From NCBI GenBank assembly GCA_014529385.2, contig CM043950.1, forward strand, positions 82,284,843-82,348,842: a DNA stretch of 64,000 nucleotides, read 5' to 3'. The translations under genes and the position numbers were made by a program. Under the pieces are notes generated by a model. That model ran no database searches and was not told the origin of the DNA. It saw only the letters and a program-made list of their open reading frames with translations. Below are positions 32,853-44,716 of this stretch, piece by piece. Position 1 is the first letter of the stretch. Each line of letters opens with the position of its first letter. The stretch comes from Adiantum capillus-veneris (Eukaryota; Streptophyta; Polypodiopsida; Polypodiales; Pteridaceae).

Positions 32853-35156
32853 TGAGGCGGTCCGGGGCGGGCAAAAAGAAGAGCGGCCTCTAAACACCCT
32901 TCGAGGCTCCCGTGCTGCTCAAATGGGGCTGTGGAAAGCACAATCAGAGACAACAACAACCCATAGCCAGAAACCAAACAAGAAAAGGGGCACCACCTAG
33001 TTGTAGATGCGAACTAGGACGCACGTGATATCTCCTTGTACTAAAACGCACGAAGAGAGGGGAATGCAAGATAGCCACACACACCAAACACAAACATTCA
33101 CCACTCCAGAGAGAGGTAAAGAGCACAAATCAACTTGAGCAACTCAGTCTTAGCCTTAAAGACTAGATGCACACAAAGCTTGATGAGAAATAGAGAGACA
33201 ACACAAAACTTGACCTTGTTGCCAATACAAAAATTGTCTTAGGGTCACGGGAGCCCTCTCACAGAGCACCCTCTTACAATTGAAAGTTTTGGAAAACAAT
33301 TCAACAAGTCCTCAAACCACCAAGCATGAAATGGCACAACAAACTTCAAGGACAATATACCTTCAACCACGTGATGGGCCAACTTATCAAGTCAATTTGG
33401 AGAGAAGAGTCGTAGTTGCAGCATATAATTGCACCCAAAACTATGAATCATATTTATGGACCAGAGTAGACTACAAGCGTGATTGCAGAGTATAGTATCA
33501 CTCCACTCCTCTAGATGGCATAACTAACTTCAAGCTTCTCCATGCACCTATGTGTAGTGATGCAATAGAGCACTCACAATGCACACACTCTACACAACTA
33601 GGCTTGAAGAGTGGTGTGTTATGTGTTGAGAATGGTGTGGTGTAGTGTGATCATGTGATCATTTACAAGGGAGAGAAGGGCTCTATTTATAGGTTTTAGA
33701 AGCCCCGATTTGGATTAGGCCTAATCAAGTTTATTTGAAGGAATAAAAGATTATGCATATGCATATATATATATATATATTTATTTATTTATTTATTTAA
33801 TGAGGGTGGGTCTCTCTTGTCCTTCGAGTCACATGGATGTGGGCTCAAGGGAAGATAATTATTGAGGATGAAAGCAGAGAGGATTGAGTGAACAATTTTG
33901 GCGTGCCTACTATAGTAGAGGGTGCATTTTACAATAAGGTTAGTGGTTAGTAGTTAGTAATTATCACTAAAAAATATTTACAAAATCATTCACCAAATGG
34001 TATGATATATGATGAGAAAATTTAGAGAAGGGATAAGCTTGTAAAGCAAGGTTGAAGCTTGGAGAAGTTGACATTCACCTCTTTAAAGCACCGGTAGAAG
34101 AAGCGGTCAGCATGGCCAAGTAGCGCGTGTCGATGAAGCTATGTTAACCCTAAACCTTGGAAAATTCATGATAAAAGCCTTCATTTGCAGAGGTTATCCT
34201 TGGATTTTTGCTTATTTTTTGAAGTTCTTTACAAAGCTGAAGAGAGTATGGTAATATGGACATATATGTAGAGAGAAAGGGGGACACATAGGGTGTAGAA
34301 ATGGAGGATGAAGGCTATGGAGGTGTGAGAGATGTGGCAATGGTGAAGAGGGTGAATTAGGTCATGGGAGTTGCAGGTTTGGGAGTGGGAACGAGAGGGA
34401 GGAGTGTGTGTGAAAGAGGAAAATGATAAAGTGAAAGAGGGAGTGTGGCTGCATAGCATGGGCAAACTAGGGTCCACCAATAAAATCATAGCTCACAGCT
34501 CATAGCTCAAAAAAATATGAAAAATTTTGAGGTCAAATATAAACAATATAGGTGGAAAAAATATAAAGGGGTCAAAATAAATCTCTCTCATTATAATTCT
34601 ACCATAAAAAGATGAATATTTTTGGTGTTCTAATTTATGAGAGTAAAAGAGAATAGATGTAGGAAGGAAAATTCACAATAGTGCAAAAAATATACACATA
34701 AATAAAACTAGTTTTTTTGGATTTTTGTTGGGATGGAGTTATACCAAAAATAAGAGAAGCTTGAAATTATTTTTATATGGAATAAAGAGTATGCAAAATG
34801 GTAAGAAAAAATATGTTAATGGTGAGTCAATGTACATAGCATAAATAACACATTATAGGTAGAAATATTTAAATAATTACCAAAATAATGATGAAAAATC
34901 ATTTTATTTAGGCCCTATATACAATGAAATATTTACACACAAATAGGCCATAATATACTTATATTTTTTATTTTTTTGTATCAACTAGCATAGTGACTAG
35001 CTAATTAAGGGTTTTTAAGAAGATATGGGAAAAGTCCCCTAACTCACACACACCTATATACGGTGAAATGGTAGGGATAGCCACAGTGTTTGGATGATTT
35101 TGGTAGGGTGGGTTAACTCACTATGGCAATTACGGAGAGCCAAAAAACGGCTATCA
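32853..35156 (-). repeat. 5' LTR of element C (2304 bp)
   Basis: Near-identical to 24321-26960 except for a loss of about 308 bases matching 26028-26337 of the other LTR, with GT as the only junction homology, and a shorter TA/TTTA microsatellite. A minus-strand TATA box lies at 33684-33691. Confidence 0.92.
33684..33691 (-). promoter_or_regulatory. TATA box of the C 5' LTR
   Basis: Minus-strand TATAAATA within CCTATAAATAGAG, conserved in both C LTRs and in D, and mutated in H (about 49550). Confidence 0.65.
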
Positions 35157-35643
35157 GTAGGAAGTAGATTTGTGAGAGCTAATGAAGTGTGTTAGTGTAT
35201 AACAGTAGGTGTATTAGTTGTAAGTAGGTAGGTGGAGTGTATGTGGGCTCACGCACAGACCGCGGCGACCGTATCCCAAAAAAAAATTATTAAAAAAATT
35301 TAAAGGTAGAATCGGGATCAGGAATATCTCCTAGACCCAAGCCCAAGCTCTCGCTCAGGCTCAGGCCTCAGTCGCCCTTTGAAATTATATATTTTAGCTT
35401 CAGACGTAGCTAAAATTTGACTTTTTTGAGGACCAAGTGAGCTTCAGGTGACCGAACGTTGTGTTATAAAGCACATCTCGACCCTCTGAGTGATACGCTC
35501 ATTTTGAGGTATCACACACTTTAATAAAAAAACCGATCATTCAAAAATAGTTTTTTAAAAAAACAAGTGAAAACGGACGCCTAAAAAAGTAAGCGGGTAA
35601 CCTTCGAGGTTATTCACCGACGCTTGTAGGGTGTCAAAGGTAC
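35157..35643 (+). other. E1 leader, second part
   Basis: Matches 61740-62407 of E2, including runs of GTTAGTAGGTAGG type, an A-rich stretch and AAGCCCAAGC repeats. No gene is seen. Confidence 0.75.
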
Positions 35644-38600
35644 ATGCATCTGCGCTCTGGTCATGTGCTAGAGACGGAGCAACTAGAGAGAATTTTGACT
35701 TACGTGAGTTCTCAATATCCACCTACCTTAGGTTCCGGGCCGTCGACTGGGACCCATCCACTGGGACCCAAGGTAGTACAAACCAAGACCCGAACATAGC
35801 GGCTAGTGACTCTTCCTCTGACTACAACGTCATGGAGGGTTTCCTAATGTCTAATCTAGGAATGCCATGGGCCCGCGGTGTGGGCCGAGCGTGCTTAGCC
35901 ACTTGAAGGAAACTTTTAGTAGAGCCAGTCTCTTCGAACATGGAGCTAATGATGTAAATGAGGGGGGTGGGGAAGTAATTCTCGATTCATGACCAACGTA
36001 GACCCTATTCCCTTAGAGAATGTGCACGTGAATACTTCATTTACTGCACCTCCTGACTCTTCAGAGTTATTCCCTCCGAGGTCATATTACTCGATGGTAG
36101 AAGCCTTGCCGAAGTGCAAGAGGCTGAGCGTGATATATCCTTGCAGCAAGGGAAAAGTAAATCGAGAGCTTACGCAAGGCGGAGCAACAAAGAGAGTTAA
36201 AAGCAAAAGTCCCTATGTCAATATCCTTGCTAAGAGAGAAATCAAGTGCTCCTGACTTAGCAACCGCTAAGGGCCAACCCCTAGAAAGCAACATTGCATC
36301 TAGCTCAAAGGACAACCCTAGCACCTCAATTCTAGATGTATCGTTCTTAAATGAGAATTGGGAGTACAAACTACAAACGGAAACTCTGACCAAACTATAC
36401 ACAGGTCACACCTATCACGTGGGTTGGTTAGATGTCCTACAATCCACAATGGGTGCTACTAGTGTGGAGGATCAACAACAAAGAGTTTGTGAGGTCATCC
36501 ATAGGGTCATTGAGTTAGAGAGACAGAACAAGGGGATCAACATGCCTTCAACGAGTCTCATAAGATTCTTGGATATAGGAAAGGTAAACAAACAACCTTA
36601 TCGCAAATGGAGACACCCTCGGTAAGTCCGATGGATCCTCCATATGTTGTTTTGCCAGGGGTCTCAGTGCAATGTGAGCCCATATGTGATAGCTTTACCT
36701 TTCCAAGTTAGCTCATTTTCCCTTGATGACACCATGGCTACCATGCCTACCCCAATGATGGGCATGCCGAGAAACACGTGATGGACCTCATTTGTTAGTA
36801 AAGAACCACTACATGGTAGCTCAATGCCTGCAATAGTACCTACAAGTGTGTACCTAGCGTATACACCCATGGGTCATCACACTCATGTAGTCCCCACCCC
36901 TCCCATTGTTTCAAAAAACTATGCTTTAAAACCACAACACCCAAGTTCTTATTTCCCTGGGACCATACCGGCTAGCATTAGCATGTCACATCCAATATCT
37001 GCTATGCTTAGGGCCACACATATGAACTATGGAACCCAAGGGCTTCCTATGCGCCAAGCCCAATGCCAATACCTACTCCACCTGTAGTCTCTGGAGCACC
37101 TTCACCCACGATGCTTGCTCACTTAGGTGACTTGGCTATTGGTCGATCTATTGTTGAGAATATGCGTAACACGTATAGAGAGTCTAGAAGTAAGGCAATA
37201 CAAATAGCCAAGGTCACACAAAAATTTAGTGGAGATGGGGATGTTAGAAAGCATATCGAAGTGTTTGAACAAATATGCGATTTTCTAGGAGAACACAATG
37301 ACCTTCATAAGAGTAATGCTTAAAGACTAACCTTAAGTGGGAAGGCTGGGGATTGGTATAAAACCCTAAGGGTGGAAGAAAAAATGATTTACCCTACTCT
37401 TAGGAGACTGTTCTTGAAAGAATACATATGAGAGGGAGTGCTTTGGGGTGTAGCCTCTCAGTTCCAAAAATCCCAACAAGAGAAAGGAGAGTCGATGAGA
37501 GACTTTATTAGTCGCTTAAAGAATTTGAATTCTCTTTGTAATCCAAATGAGCGCTTCAATAAAAATCAATCTCTTGATAGGTTCATAAGGGGATTACGAC
37601 ATGAGGATATCTACAATGGCCTAGTCATTAGAGGTATCACCACTTGGGAAGCAGTCACCACCAATGCGATCCAATTGGAGGATAATTTAATGATTCAAGG
37701 AGAAAGAGTGTCTGTTGAGCCTAAATCTATTAGCTCGCAAGCATCAGGGCATCAGCCCCGATGACCCTAAATCCTATTGCTAAGGAGCCAAAGATATTTG
37801 AGATGAATTTAGCAGATATTACCAAGGCTATTCAAGAGAGTCTTAGAGAAAATCGTGCTCCGCAAAACAATCACATGTATCCAAGAAGGGAGCAACAATG
37901 GTGCTCAGTATGCTATGGACCGCATAGTACCAGTGAATGCCCTACTTTTAGAGTAAAATTCAATGGGAATTGCAATGCCTATGGAATGTATGGTCATCAA
38001 GCTAAGGATTGCATAGTATTTAAGTGCGCGATGGCCAATAGACCAACCTTAGCATAGACAGACACACCTCGAGTGCCTACATTGCCCCACCTCTTGAACA
38101 AACAACACAACACATGGTCCCTAGGGCCCAAAATATTGTTCAAACAACACCCTTACCACCTCGAGTGGTAGGATCGCAACCACCACATCCGAGAATCACT
38201 TATGTGAATCAAGTGGGTTGTGAGTCATCTATTGCTTGTTTGGAAGGTTCTGAGGAAGATATAGATCTTAATATTTCCTATGGGATGGATGTGCTTGAAG
38301 AAAGTCCACAATACTACATGGAGTACTATTGGGGACAAGTCAAACCTATATATCAACTAGATTCTCTTGCGGCAAGAGGCCAAAATATCAATTACACTGC
38401 TAAGAGACCACCTCTTCAATGCTATGAGTATGGAGGTCCACATCATGTAGCCGAGTGTCCTATTAGGCTACAAAAGAATGCCACACTAATGCAAACCAAT
38501 CAAGCAAGCACATCTACAATGCCGATGCTCATGTGTAATCGATGTGGCATCGATCATTTGATTGCCCAATGTTCAAATAATCCAAATGCACCAAGGATAA

Positions 38601-39010
38601 CGCCACTAAACTTGATTGAGGTTACGGAGGAGCCATCACAAAGTACACCTGTGGTACCAGTAAACGTATTCACACGATCAATGCTCCAAAAACAAAATTA
38701 TATTCATGAGGAAAGAGACACGGCATCAATTGTCCAATCCCAAAAGAAGAAGAAAACTTGAAGGAAGAGATTACAAAAAGCAGCGAAGTCAGACCCCAGT
38801 TCAAAGACCAACATAGGGACTAGCGACGACTCCGTATATATGAACGACGCTGAAGAGGATTCTGATTCAGGTGAAAGCATGGAGATCAAAACTTCCACTA
38901 AGATAGAAACCAACAAGGAAGACCTTCATGAGCAACAATGGCCAGGATCCAAGAAAAAGATAGGAACTTATCCGACCCTACAGAGGAGATTGAGCGAGTC
39001 AAGCGATTAA
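35644..39010 (+). pseudogene. Gag of element E1, broken
   Basis: It starts MHLRSGHVLE, as in E2. A disordered Pro/Thr/Ser-rich region (to about 37090) is followed by the capsid (about 37100-37720: the LSGKAGDWYKTLR block, interrupted by stops at 37321 and 37429, then RGLRHEDIYNGL). Four zinc-knuckle-like motifs follow at about 37900, 37970, 38410 and 38535. Two have an X3 spacer (CX2CX3HX4C) and two have lost the second Cys to Tyr. The frame is broken by several frameshifts and stops. An acidic/Lys-rich tail runs to about 39010, and no protease is visible. Confidence 0.8.
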
Positions 39011-39275
39011 GGAGTTTGGTAGAAGATACCCAAAGGGATCTAGAACCAGCACCTAGGCAGATCCAGATTACAGACACCGTGTTCCCTACGCAACAATAAC
39101 CTCACCAAGTCCATAGACCCTTATGGCGGGTATCATAGAGGTGTGTCAGAGTCCAACCAATCCTCCTCGATTTCAACATGGAATGCATGTGTGACTCCAA
39201 GGTTAGCCTCTCGTTTTTGTCTTATGCGTTGTTGTCACTCCTTAGCCTCAGCTTGAGCTTGTATCTTCTTCAATC
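39011..39275. other. Junction between plus-strand gag and minus-strand pol in E1
   Basis: No gene is called. The minus strand holds the region just downstream of integrase. Somewhere in this stretch the orientation of the element changes. Confidence 0.5.
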
Positions 39276-40683
39276 CTATTTGTGCTTGGCTGCCTTTTTG
39301 GTATGGATGGCATGTAGCTCCTCTTGGCTTAAAGGATCATAGTATCTTTGAAATTTTCTCCCATTGAGGAATCCAATGGTTTCAACTCCATCAAGAGTCT
39401 CCACACGAATGGTTCCTTGTGGGGTGATCTCACATACTCTATATGGTCCTTTTCTCCCATATTTCAACTTTTTCTTTTTGTTACGTACTCCATACATAAG
39501 GACTTTATCACCAACATTGATATCTTTGTTCTTTAGATAATGGTCAAACCATTTCTTCCTCCTATCTTTCTCCACAAGTGCATTTTGCACAGCTAATTTC
39601 CTCTCTTCATCAAGCTTTTCAAGGATATATAATCGCTCAACTAAGGGGTTACCATCCCAACCTTCTTGAGAAGCTACTTGAAGACTAGGAACGACAAACT
39701 CCCATGGCATAACCGCTTCTTGTCCATACACCATCTTAAATGGTGTGCAGCTAATTGCAACTTTTTACGTGGTACGATAAGCCCATAGAGCTGATGTAAG
39801 CTTTAAATCCCAATCTGTGCGATGAGCTTCCACTGTTTTGGTCAAGATAGAGATTAAGGTCTTGTTGGTGCTCTCAACTTGGCCATTTGCTTGTGGATAA
39901 TAAGGTGTGGACTTATGGTGAGCTATCATAAAGTTGGTTAGTGAGTTCTTTTATTACTCCATTTATAAAACGAGTACCATTGTCACTCACAATCTCAAAG
40001 GGACAACCAAATCTTGTAATAATGTTCTCAAAGAGAAACTTGGTAGTTGACCTTGCATCGGCCTTACGTGTCGCCCTTGCTTCCACCCACTTTGTCACAT
40101 ATTTAGTGGGGGCAACGATAATATATCGAGATTGAGTGCTACAAGCTGCCGGACTAATTGGGCCTAAAAAGTCCAAACCTCATTTTTCAAATGGTTGAGT
40201 CACTTTAACAGGATGTAAGGGCATCCTATCCTTTCGTTGTGTGATCTTGTAACGTTGGCATTCATCACATCCTTTTGCAAAAAATGATGCATCCTTAAAT
40301 AAGGTTGGCCACCAATAACCTGATTGCAACACCTTTCTAGCTGTTAGTTCCCTTGAGAAATGTCCTCTGGCTATACCCATGTGGGCTTCTTGCAGTATGT
40401 ATAGATATTCATCCTCACGGGCACAATGTCTAAGAATATCATCCTTCCCTATCCTGTAGAGAGTTCCTGCAATGAGAGAGTAAGGTTCACATTTTTTAAA
40501 CACTTTTCGAGCTATGTCTTTACGAAGCTCTTTGGGTGAAAAACCATTAACTATAAAGTTCACAATCTTCTCACTCCATTCAGGTATGGTTTTGACTAGG
40601 AATAGAGAAGTATCGGGCAACTCATCATCGACTCCAGTAGGGGATTCACCATTGGGTATGCGAGACAAATGATCCGCCGACAT
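39276..40683 (-). pseudogene. Integrase of the Athila-like pol in E1
   Basis: The ADHLSRI tail of RNase H at about 40680 leads into the zinc finger (HMGIARGHF, then CDECQ) and the core with LDFLGPI (about 40170) and IVSDNGTRF (about 39990). The frame is broken at about 39913, where the third catalytic residue should follow. The C-terminal domain (39276-39734) keeps the KGPYRVCEI text. The Asp pair is seen, but the continuous triad is not. At least two frameshifts and one stop are present. Confidence 0.83.
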
Positions 40684-42730
40684 GTCTTTTACCAGGTCTC
40701 ACCACAACAGTAAAATCAAACTCAAGGAGAATTAACAACCATCGTGTAATTCTTCCTGTGGAACAAGGTTTATTTACTAGATACAACAAGGCTTGATGAT
40801 CAACATAGAACACAAACTTGTTGGCCAGAAGGTAGTAGTGAAATTTATTCACTGCATAAATCATACCTAAACCTTCTCGCTCTTTAGTGGTGTAGTTTCT
40901 CTCGGCATCATTCAATTGGATGAATTTCAAAGCTAATGGGGTAGTCCATTTTATGTTTCCTGGTTGAGCTAGAACACACCCAATAGCAAAGTTGGATGCA
41001 TCAATATGCACATGGAAAATTACATTCCAGTCGAGCACTCGTAGAATAGGAGCGCTAGTCAAGGTCTTTTTCAATGACTCATAAGCATAGTCACACTCTG
41101 CAGTGCATTGGAACTCAATAAGAAGCTTGTACAAAGGACGAGCTATCTCGGAAAAGTTTAAAATAAACCATCGATAATAACCAACATGGCCCATGAACCT
41201 TTGAACTCCTTTATAGTTTGTAGGTGGTGGCAATTCAACAAAGGCTTTAATTTTGCTCTCATCTGTGAAAATCCCATTTTTGGACACTATATGCCTTTAA
41301 ATGACTCCATGTTTAACCCAAAATTGGCATTTGAAAGGGTTTAAGGAGATGCGATACAATCTACACTTCTCAAACACTTGTTGTAAGCATGATAGATATT
41401 CTTTCCAAGAGGAATAAACACAAAGGCCATCTAAGAAAGCTTCACAAAACTCCCTCAAATATTCTCTAAAAGAAATGTTTATTAATCTTTGAAAGGTAGC
41501 AGGGGCATTGGTTAAGCCAAAAGCCATAACATGAAATGCGATCACTCCAAATTCGGCTATAAAGGCTGTTTTAGCTTGGTCCTTCAGTGCAATTGTGATT
41601 TGATTGTAGCTAGAGTACCCATCTAAAAAGCTATAAGCTTCCTTCCTTGCAACTCTTTCAAGCACATGTTCTGAATATGGCAAGGGGTAATGGTTCCTCC
41701 TAGTGGCAGCATTGACCTTCTTAAGATCCATGCACACTCTGAGTTTCCCATTATTTTTTAGCACAATCACTATTGGAGACACCCATTCAGAGTGCTCAAT
41801 AGGGTATATGAATCCACATTCCACAAGCTTTTCAATCTCTTCTTGAATGATTTTTGCATATTTAGGAATCATTGGGTAGGGTCATTGTTGTTGAACTGGT
41901 TTAGCCATGCTATTCATGGGGATTGTGTGGTGCACCACGGAATGTGGTACACCTTTCATATCATGAGATGTCCATGCAAATATATCCCTGAATTCCTTGA
42001 GAAGTTCTTTAAGTACACACTCCTCAGTCTCTGTCAGATCTTGGGCAATGAAAACAGGTTTAGACTCTTCTCCTGGGTCTGCTAACTCTATTTCCTGAAC
42101 TATCGCTGGACCGTCATAGACTCCATTGCTCCCATCGATAGGTTTTCTTTGAGCCTTTGTATACAAAACCTTACGTTCCTCTGTGGTATAGGATTTGAAA
42201 TGTTCAGGTGCAGGGTCCTGTTGTTCTATGGACTGTGATTTCACTTCCGATTCCTTTTGTTGTTGAGCTAACTCTTGATTTTGTCGTCTCCTTACGGTAC
42301 GGCTCAACTTGTGCTTCTCTGTAGCCTCTAGTTGTGCGATGTCAATGGGTTGTGGACTACACCACATAACGCTTTGAAGGTATTCACCCCAGTTATCTAC
42401 TAGCTTCCGATGAGCATCACGTGCTCCTATATAATTAAGCCATTCTGCCGTATATTTCTTCTCATTTAGTCTAGCACGCACATTTTCTCGATATCGTCGC
42501 CTCTTATATCTCTTAATCTTGTTGTTTAATTCTCGATTACGGCCGATCTCTAGTGAAGAGTCACTAGATGAATCACTACTTGTGTCTTTTGCTCCCTTGG
42601 ATAGACTGTCATCTATGTTACCACCATTGGGCCTTGAATGGTTTGTCCCCACATTTGCACTAAGATTTAACTCAGATTCTTCATCCTCAGAATCAATTTC
42701 AATTGATGATTCTGATCTTTAGAGGCAAAA
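40646..42730 (-). pseudogene. Reverse transcriptase and RNase H of the Athila-like pol in E1
   Basis: An acidic/basic linker (42652-42130) leads to FRDIFAW and reverse transcriptase (41872-41297: RVCMDLKKVNAATRRNHYPL, LDGYSSYNQI, FGLTNAPATFQR). The catalytic pair reads FLDG at about 41430, so the second Asp is lost. The single RNase H (about 41090-40690) keeps IDASN, KEREGLGM and YVDHQALL. Pieces are divided by stops at 41882 and 41297 in one frame. PPPTNYKGVQRFMGH and the ADHLSR end are typical of Athila. No protease is seen upstream; the sequence beyond 42730 is not coding. Confidence 0.85.
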
Positions 42731-42934
42731 AACCCAAGGCATACAAAATAAGCACACAAATCAAAATTGAATCACTGTGAAAAGACTTTGGGGGGTCAAA
42801 GAAAAAGTAATCAGCTAGGAGATGATTTCATGAGAAATTCCTTTTATCGTAGCTTAACTACAATGTCTTCAAGGTATAGCCTCTAGTCCGTCCTCGAAGA
42901 TGAAATACTTGGCTCTCGCAATTAAACAACTTAA
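42731..42934. other. Non-coding stretch of E1 left of the TTAA transposon
   Basis: No feature is recognised. It ends with the target TTAA (42931-42934). Confidence 0.5.
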
Positions 42935-44265
42935 CACTAGAATGGTAACAGGACAATTTTATGTCCTTGGACACTTTTGTGTCCTGTTAAGTGACCATTT
43001 TGCTTGAATTATTTGAAGAGTATGAAAATGAATTTCTAGGTGCTATATATCCACAAAGTTGCCTTATGAGCTGAAAAAAACTTAGCATTTTTTTTTAAGT
43101 ATCAGTCTCACCATTAACCTTACTCTTGCACAACATTTTTGAACCTAAACTGTGTGAAAAAACGGGTCCTGTTTTTGGTTTTTTTTCAATTTTTGGTAAC
43201 TATACCACTCTAAAATTCATGTTTGTGAGGTTTAGATGGCTAGAGGTTAGGCCTTAATAGTTCTCAACATGTTTTAATGCTTGTAGGGAGATCTAAGTGT
43301 TAAAATTGAAAGTTATGACCAATTTATAAGAATTGCATAATCCTGTTTTTTGGCCAAAATTAGCACTTTTATGATTTTTTTGGTGGCTTTCTTGATATCC
43401 AAATTCAATTTTCATTGTGTAAGTGTAATGTATACCATAAATCTAATCTTACTCGAGTTTTGGGGGACCTAATATGCTATATAGCATAGTATATGATGAT
43501 GGTTGAGTTTTTTGATTGCTGAAGAATACGATACATTTTAGAGTAGCAAGTATAACTTTCTGAATATTGCTAGTTTCTTAGGCCAATTGTGTGTATTTTG
43601 TAGGTAGTAACCATATCTAATAATAGACTACAAACTTGGCTGGATATTGAGTAGTTTCTATGGGTTTTTAGAGGTCATAATGTTAAACCCAATTTTTTCA
43701 TGTTTGCTGTATTTAGCACTTTATCATTGCCCCCAAAGTTCCAATTGTAAGAGATTCATTATCCTTTTGACATGCTCCATGGCTCCTTTTGAATCCAAAG
43801 GCCCAAAGGGAACTAAGAAAACATGTATATAGTATCTATATTGAGCGTGACTATAGAAACTTTGATGATAGGTCCGCAGAATGGCAAAAATGCAACTTTT
43901 TTGTACCTATTTTTTTTTCCCAAAAAAAATTTGGAAGCAACCATATGTTTTGGTCACCAACACACTGAAGTTAATAGGGAATTTTATCTCATGTCCTACA
44001 AAAATCCCCACTCTTATTTATATGCAATCAACCGTAAGAAATTGCTGTTTTGGGCAAAATGCACTGGTCCATCAACTTTGGAGGCTTGTAGTGACCAAGG
44101 GATGAGAAAAGTTACAAGTTTCTCATTTTTTCCATATGTAGTAGTTATTGAACTATAAGCTCATAAAAGGATTTTTCAAAATGAGTGGATCTACTATGGT
44201 TTTGGAATTTTTTCCCAAAACCCTGAAAGGACACTTTTATGTCCTTTTAGGTTACCATTCTAGTG
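42935..44265. mobile_element. 1.33-kb DNA transposon flanked by TTAA, non-autonomous
   Basis: The ends are CACTAGAATGGTAAC and its exact inverse (15 bases), flanked by TTAA at 42931-42934 and 44266-44269. Just inside each end lies an AGGACA...TGTCCT palindrome (about 42950-42968 and 44227-44246). No transposase is recognisable: the longest ORF (43823-44158) has no familiar motif. TTAA duplication is the mark of the piggyBac superfamily; a CACTA element would need a 3-bp duplication, which does not fit as well. Assignment is inferred from the ends only. Confidence 0.8.
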
Positions 44266-44302
44266 TTAATTGACCAGAGAAAATTAAGAAGCTTACACAT
44301 AC

Positions 44303-44716
44303 TTGGCTAAGCATGGGCGCCCAAGTGTGAATGGGGAGAGCTCATATAAAAGTCAACTAAACCTAAAATTCACTGATTCTCTCATTTGTGTAATAGAAGA
44401 TTGCTCTTGCTCCATCTCCATCTTCTTCTTCTTCATCTCCTTGTGTGTGTGTATGCGTGAGAGAGAGAGAGAGAGAGTGCGATTGAGCATTGCGATGGCA
44501 CGGCCATGGTGAAGCAGTTGAGCGTGGCGTAGCAGCATCTCCTTCTTCTTCGCGACAAGGAATCCTCCACGACAACAAGCATAGAGCGGTGAGTGACGCA
44601 TGATCGCCATCTTTGAGCTTACTAGTTTAGGCTTGTTGTGTGCTTGGAGCCATTTGTGGCTCGCACACAATGTATCGGCATGTTCCTTGCGTTCACACGT
44701 ACGACAAACGCGCACA
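44303..44716 (+). repeat. 3' LTR of E1, 5'-truncated
   Basis: It matches the 5' LTR from TTGGCTAAGC onward, including the TATA box (44345-44352) and the GT/GA run, and ends GCGCACA before the target duplication GTAGG. The first approximately 160 bases are absent; the bases to the left are not LTR. Confidence 0.88.

Larger units (their letters stand above)
24321..35156 (-). mobile_element. Element C: Tat-like Ty3/gypsy with two RNase H domains
   Basis: It lies on the minus strand inside the E1 leader. The 5' LTR is 32853-35156 and the 3' LTR 24321-26960. Order on the minus strand: primer site, two small upstream ORFs, gag, protease, reverse transcriptase, RNase H, second RNase H, integrase, polypurine tract. 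GTAG flanks both ends (24317-24320, 35157-35160). Gag through RNase H share one frame and the rest another, so one frameshift (about 29110) and a handful of stops are the main damage. It is the best-preserved pol in the window. Confidence 0.92.
23506..44716 (+). mobile_element. Element E1: Athila-like Ty3/gypsy, inserted in solo LTR D
   Basis: 5' LTR 23506-24070, Asp-tRNA-type primer site, leader, gag on plus, pol on minus, and a 5'-truncated 3' LTR (44303-44716). GTAGG flanks it at 23501-23505 and 44717-44721. The span contains two later insertions, element C and the TTAA-flanked transposon, so E1's own sequence is about 9 kb. E2 (60861 onward) is a better-preserved copy of its LTR, leader and gag. 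Confidence 0.85.

Noticed and set aside
35644-42730. A true ambisense retroelement
   Set aside because: E1 is rearranged (truncated 3' LTR, broken frames), so inversion of pol is the simpler reading; kept as a finding to test with other copies.
43823-44158. 111-codon ORF as a transposase
   Set aside because: No recognisable motif, poly-T/poly-A derived Phe/Lys runs, and no acidic triad.
42935-44265. CACTA (En/Spm) assignment from the CACTAG ends
   Set aside because: The four flanking bases TTAA match on both sides, while a 3-bp duplication does not; no CACTA-type subterminal repeats or transposase are seen.
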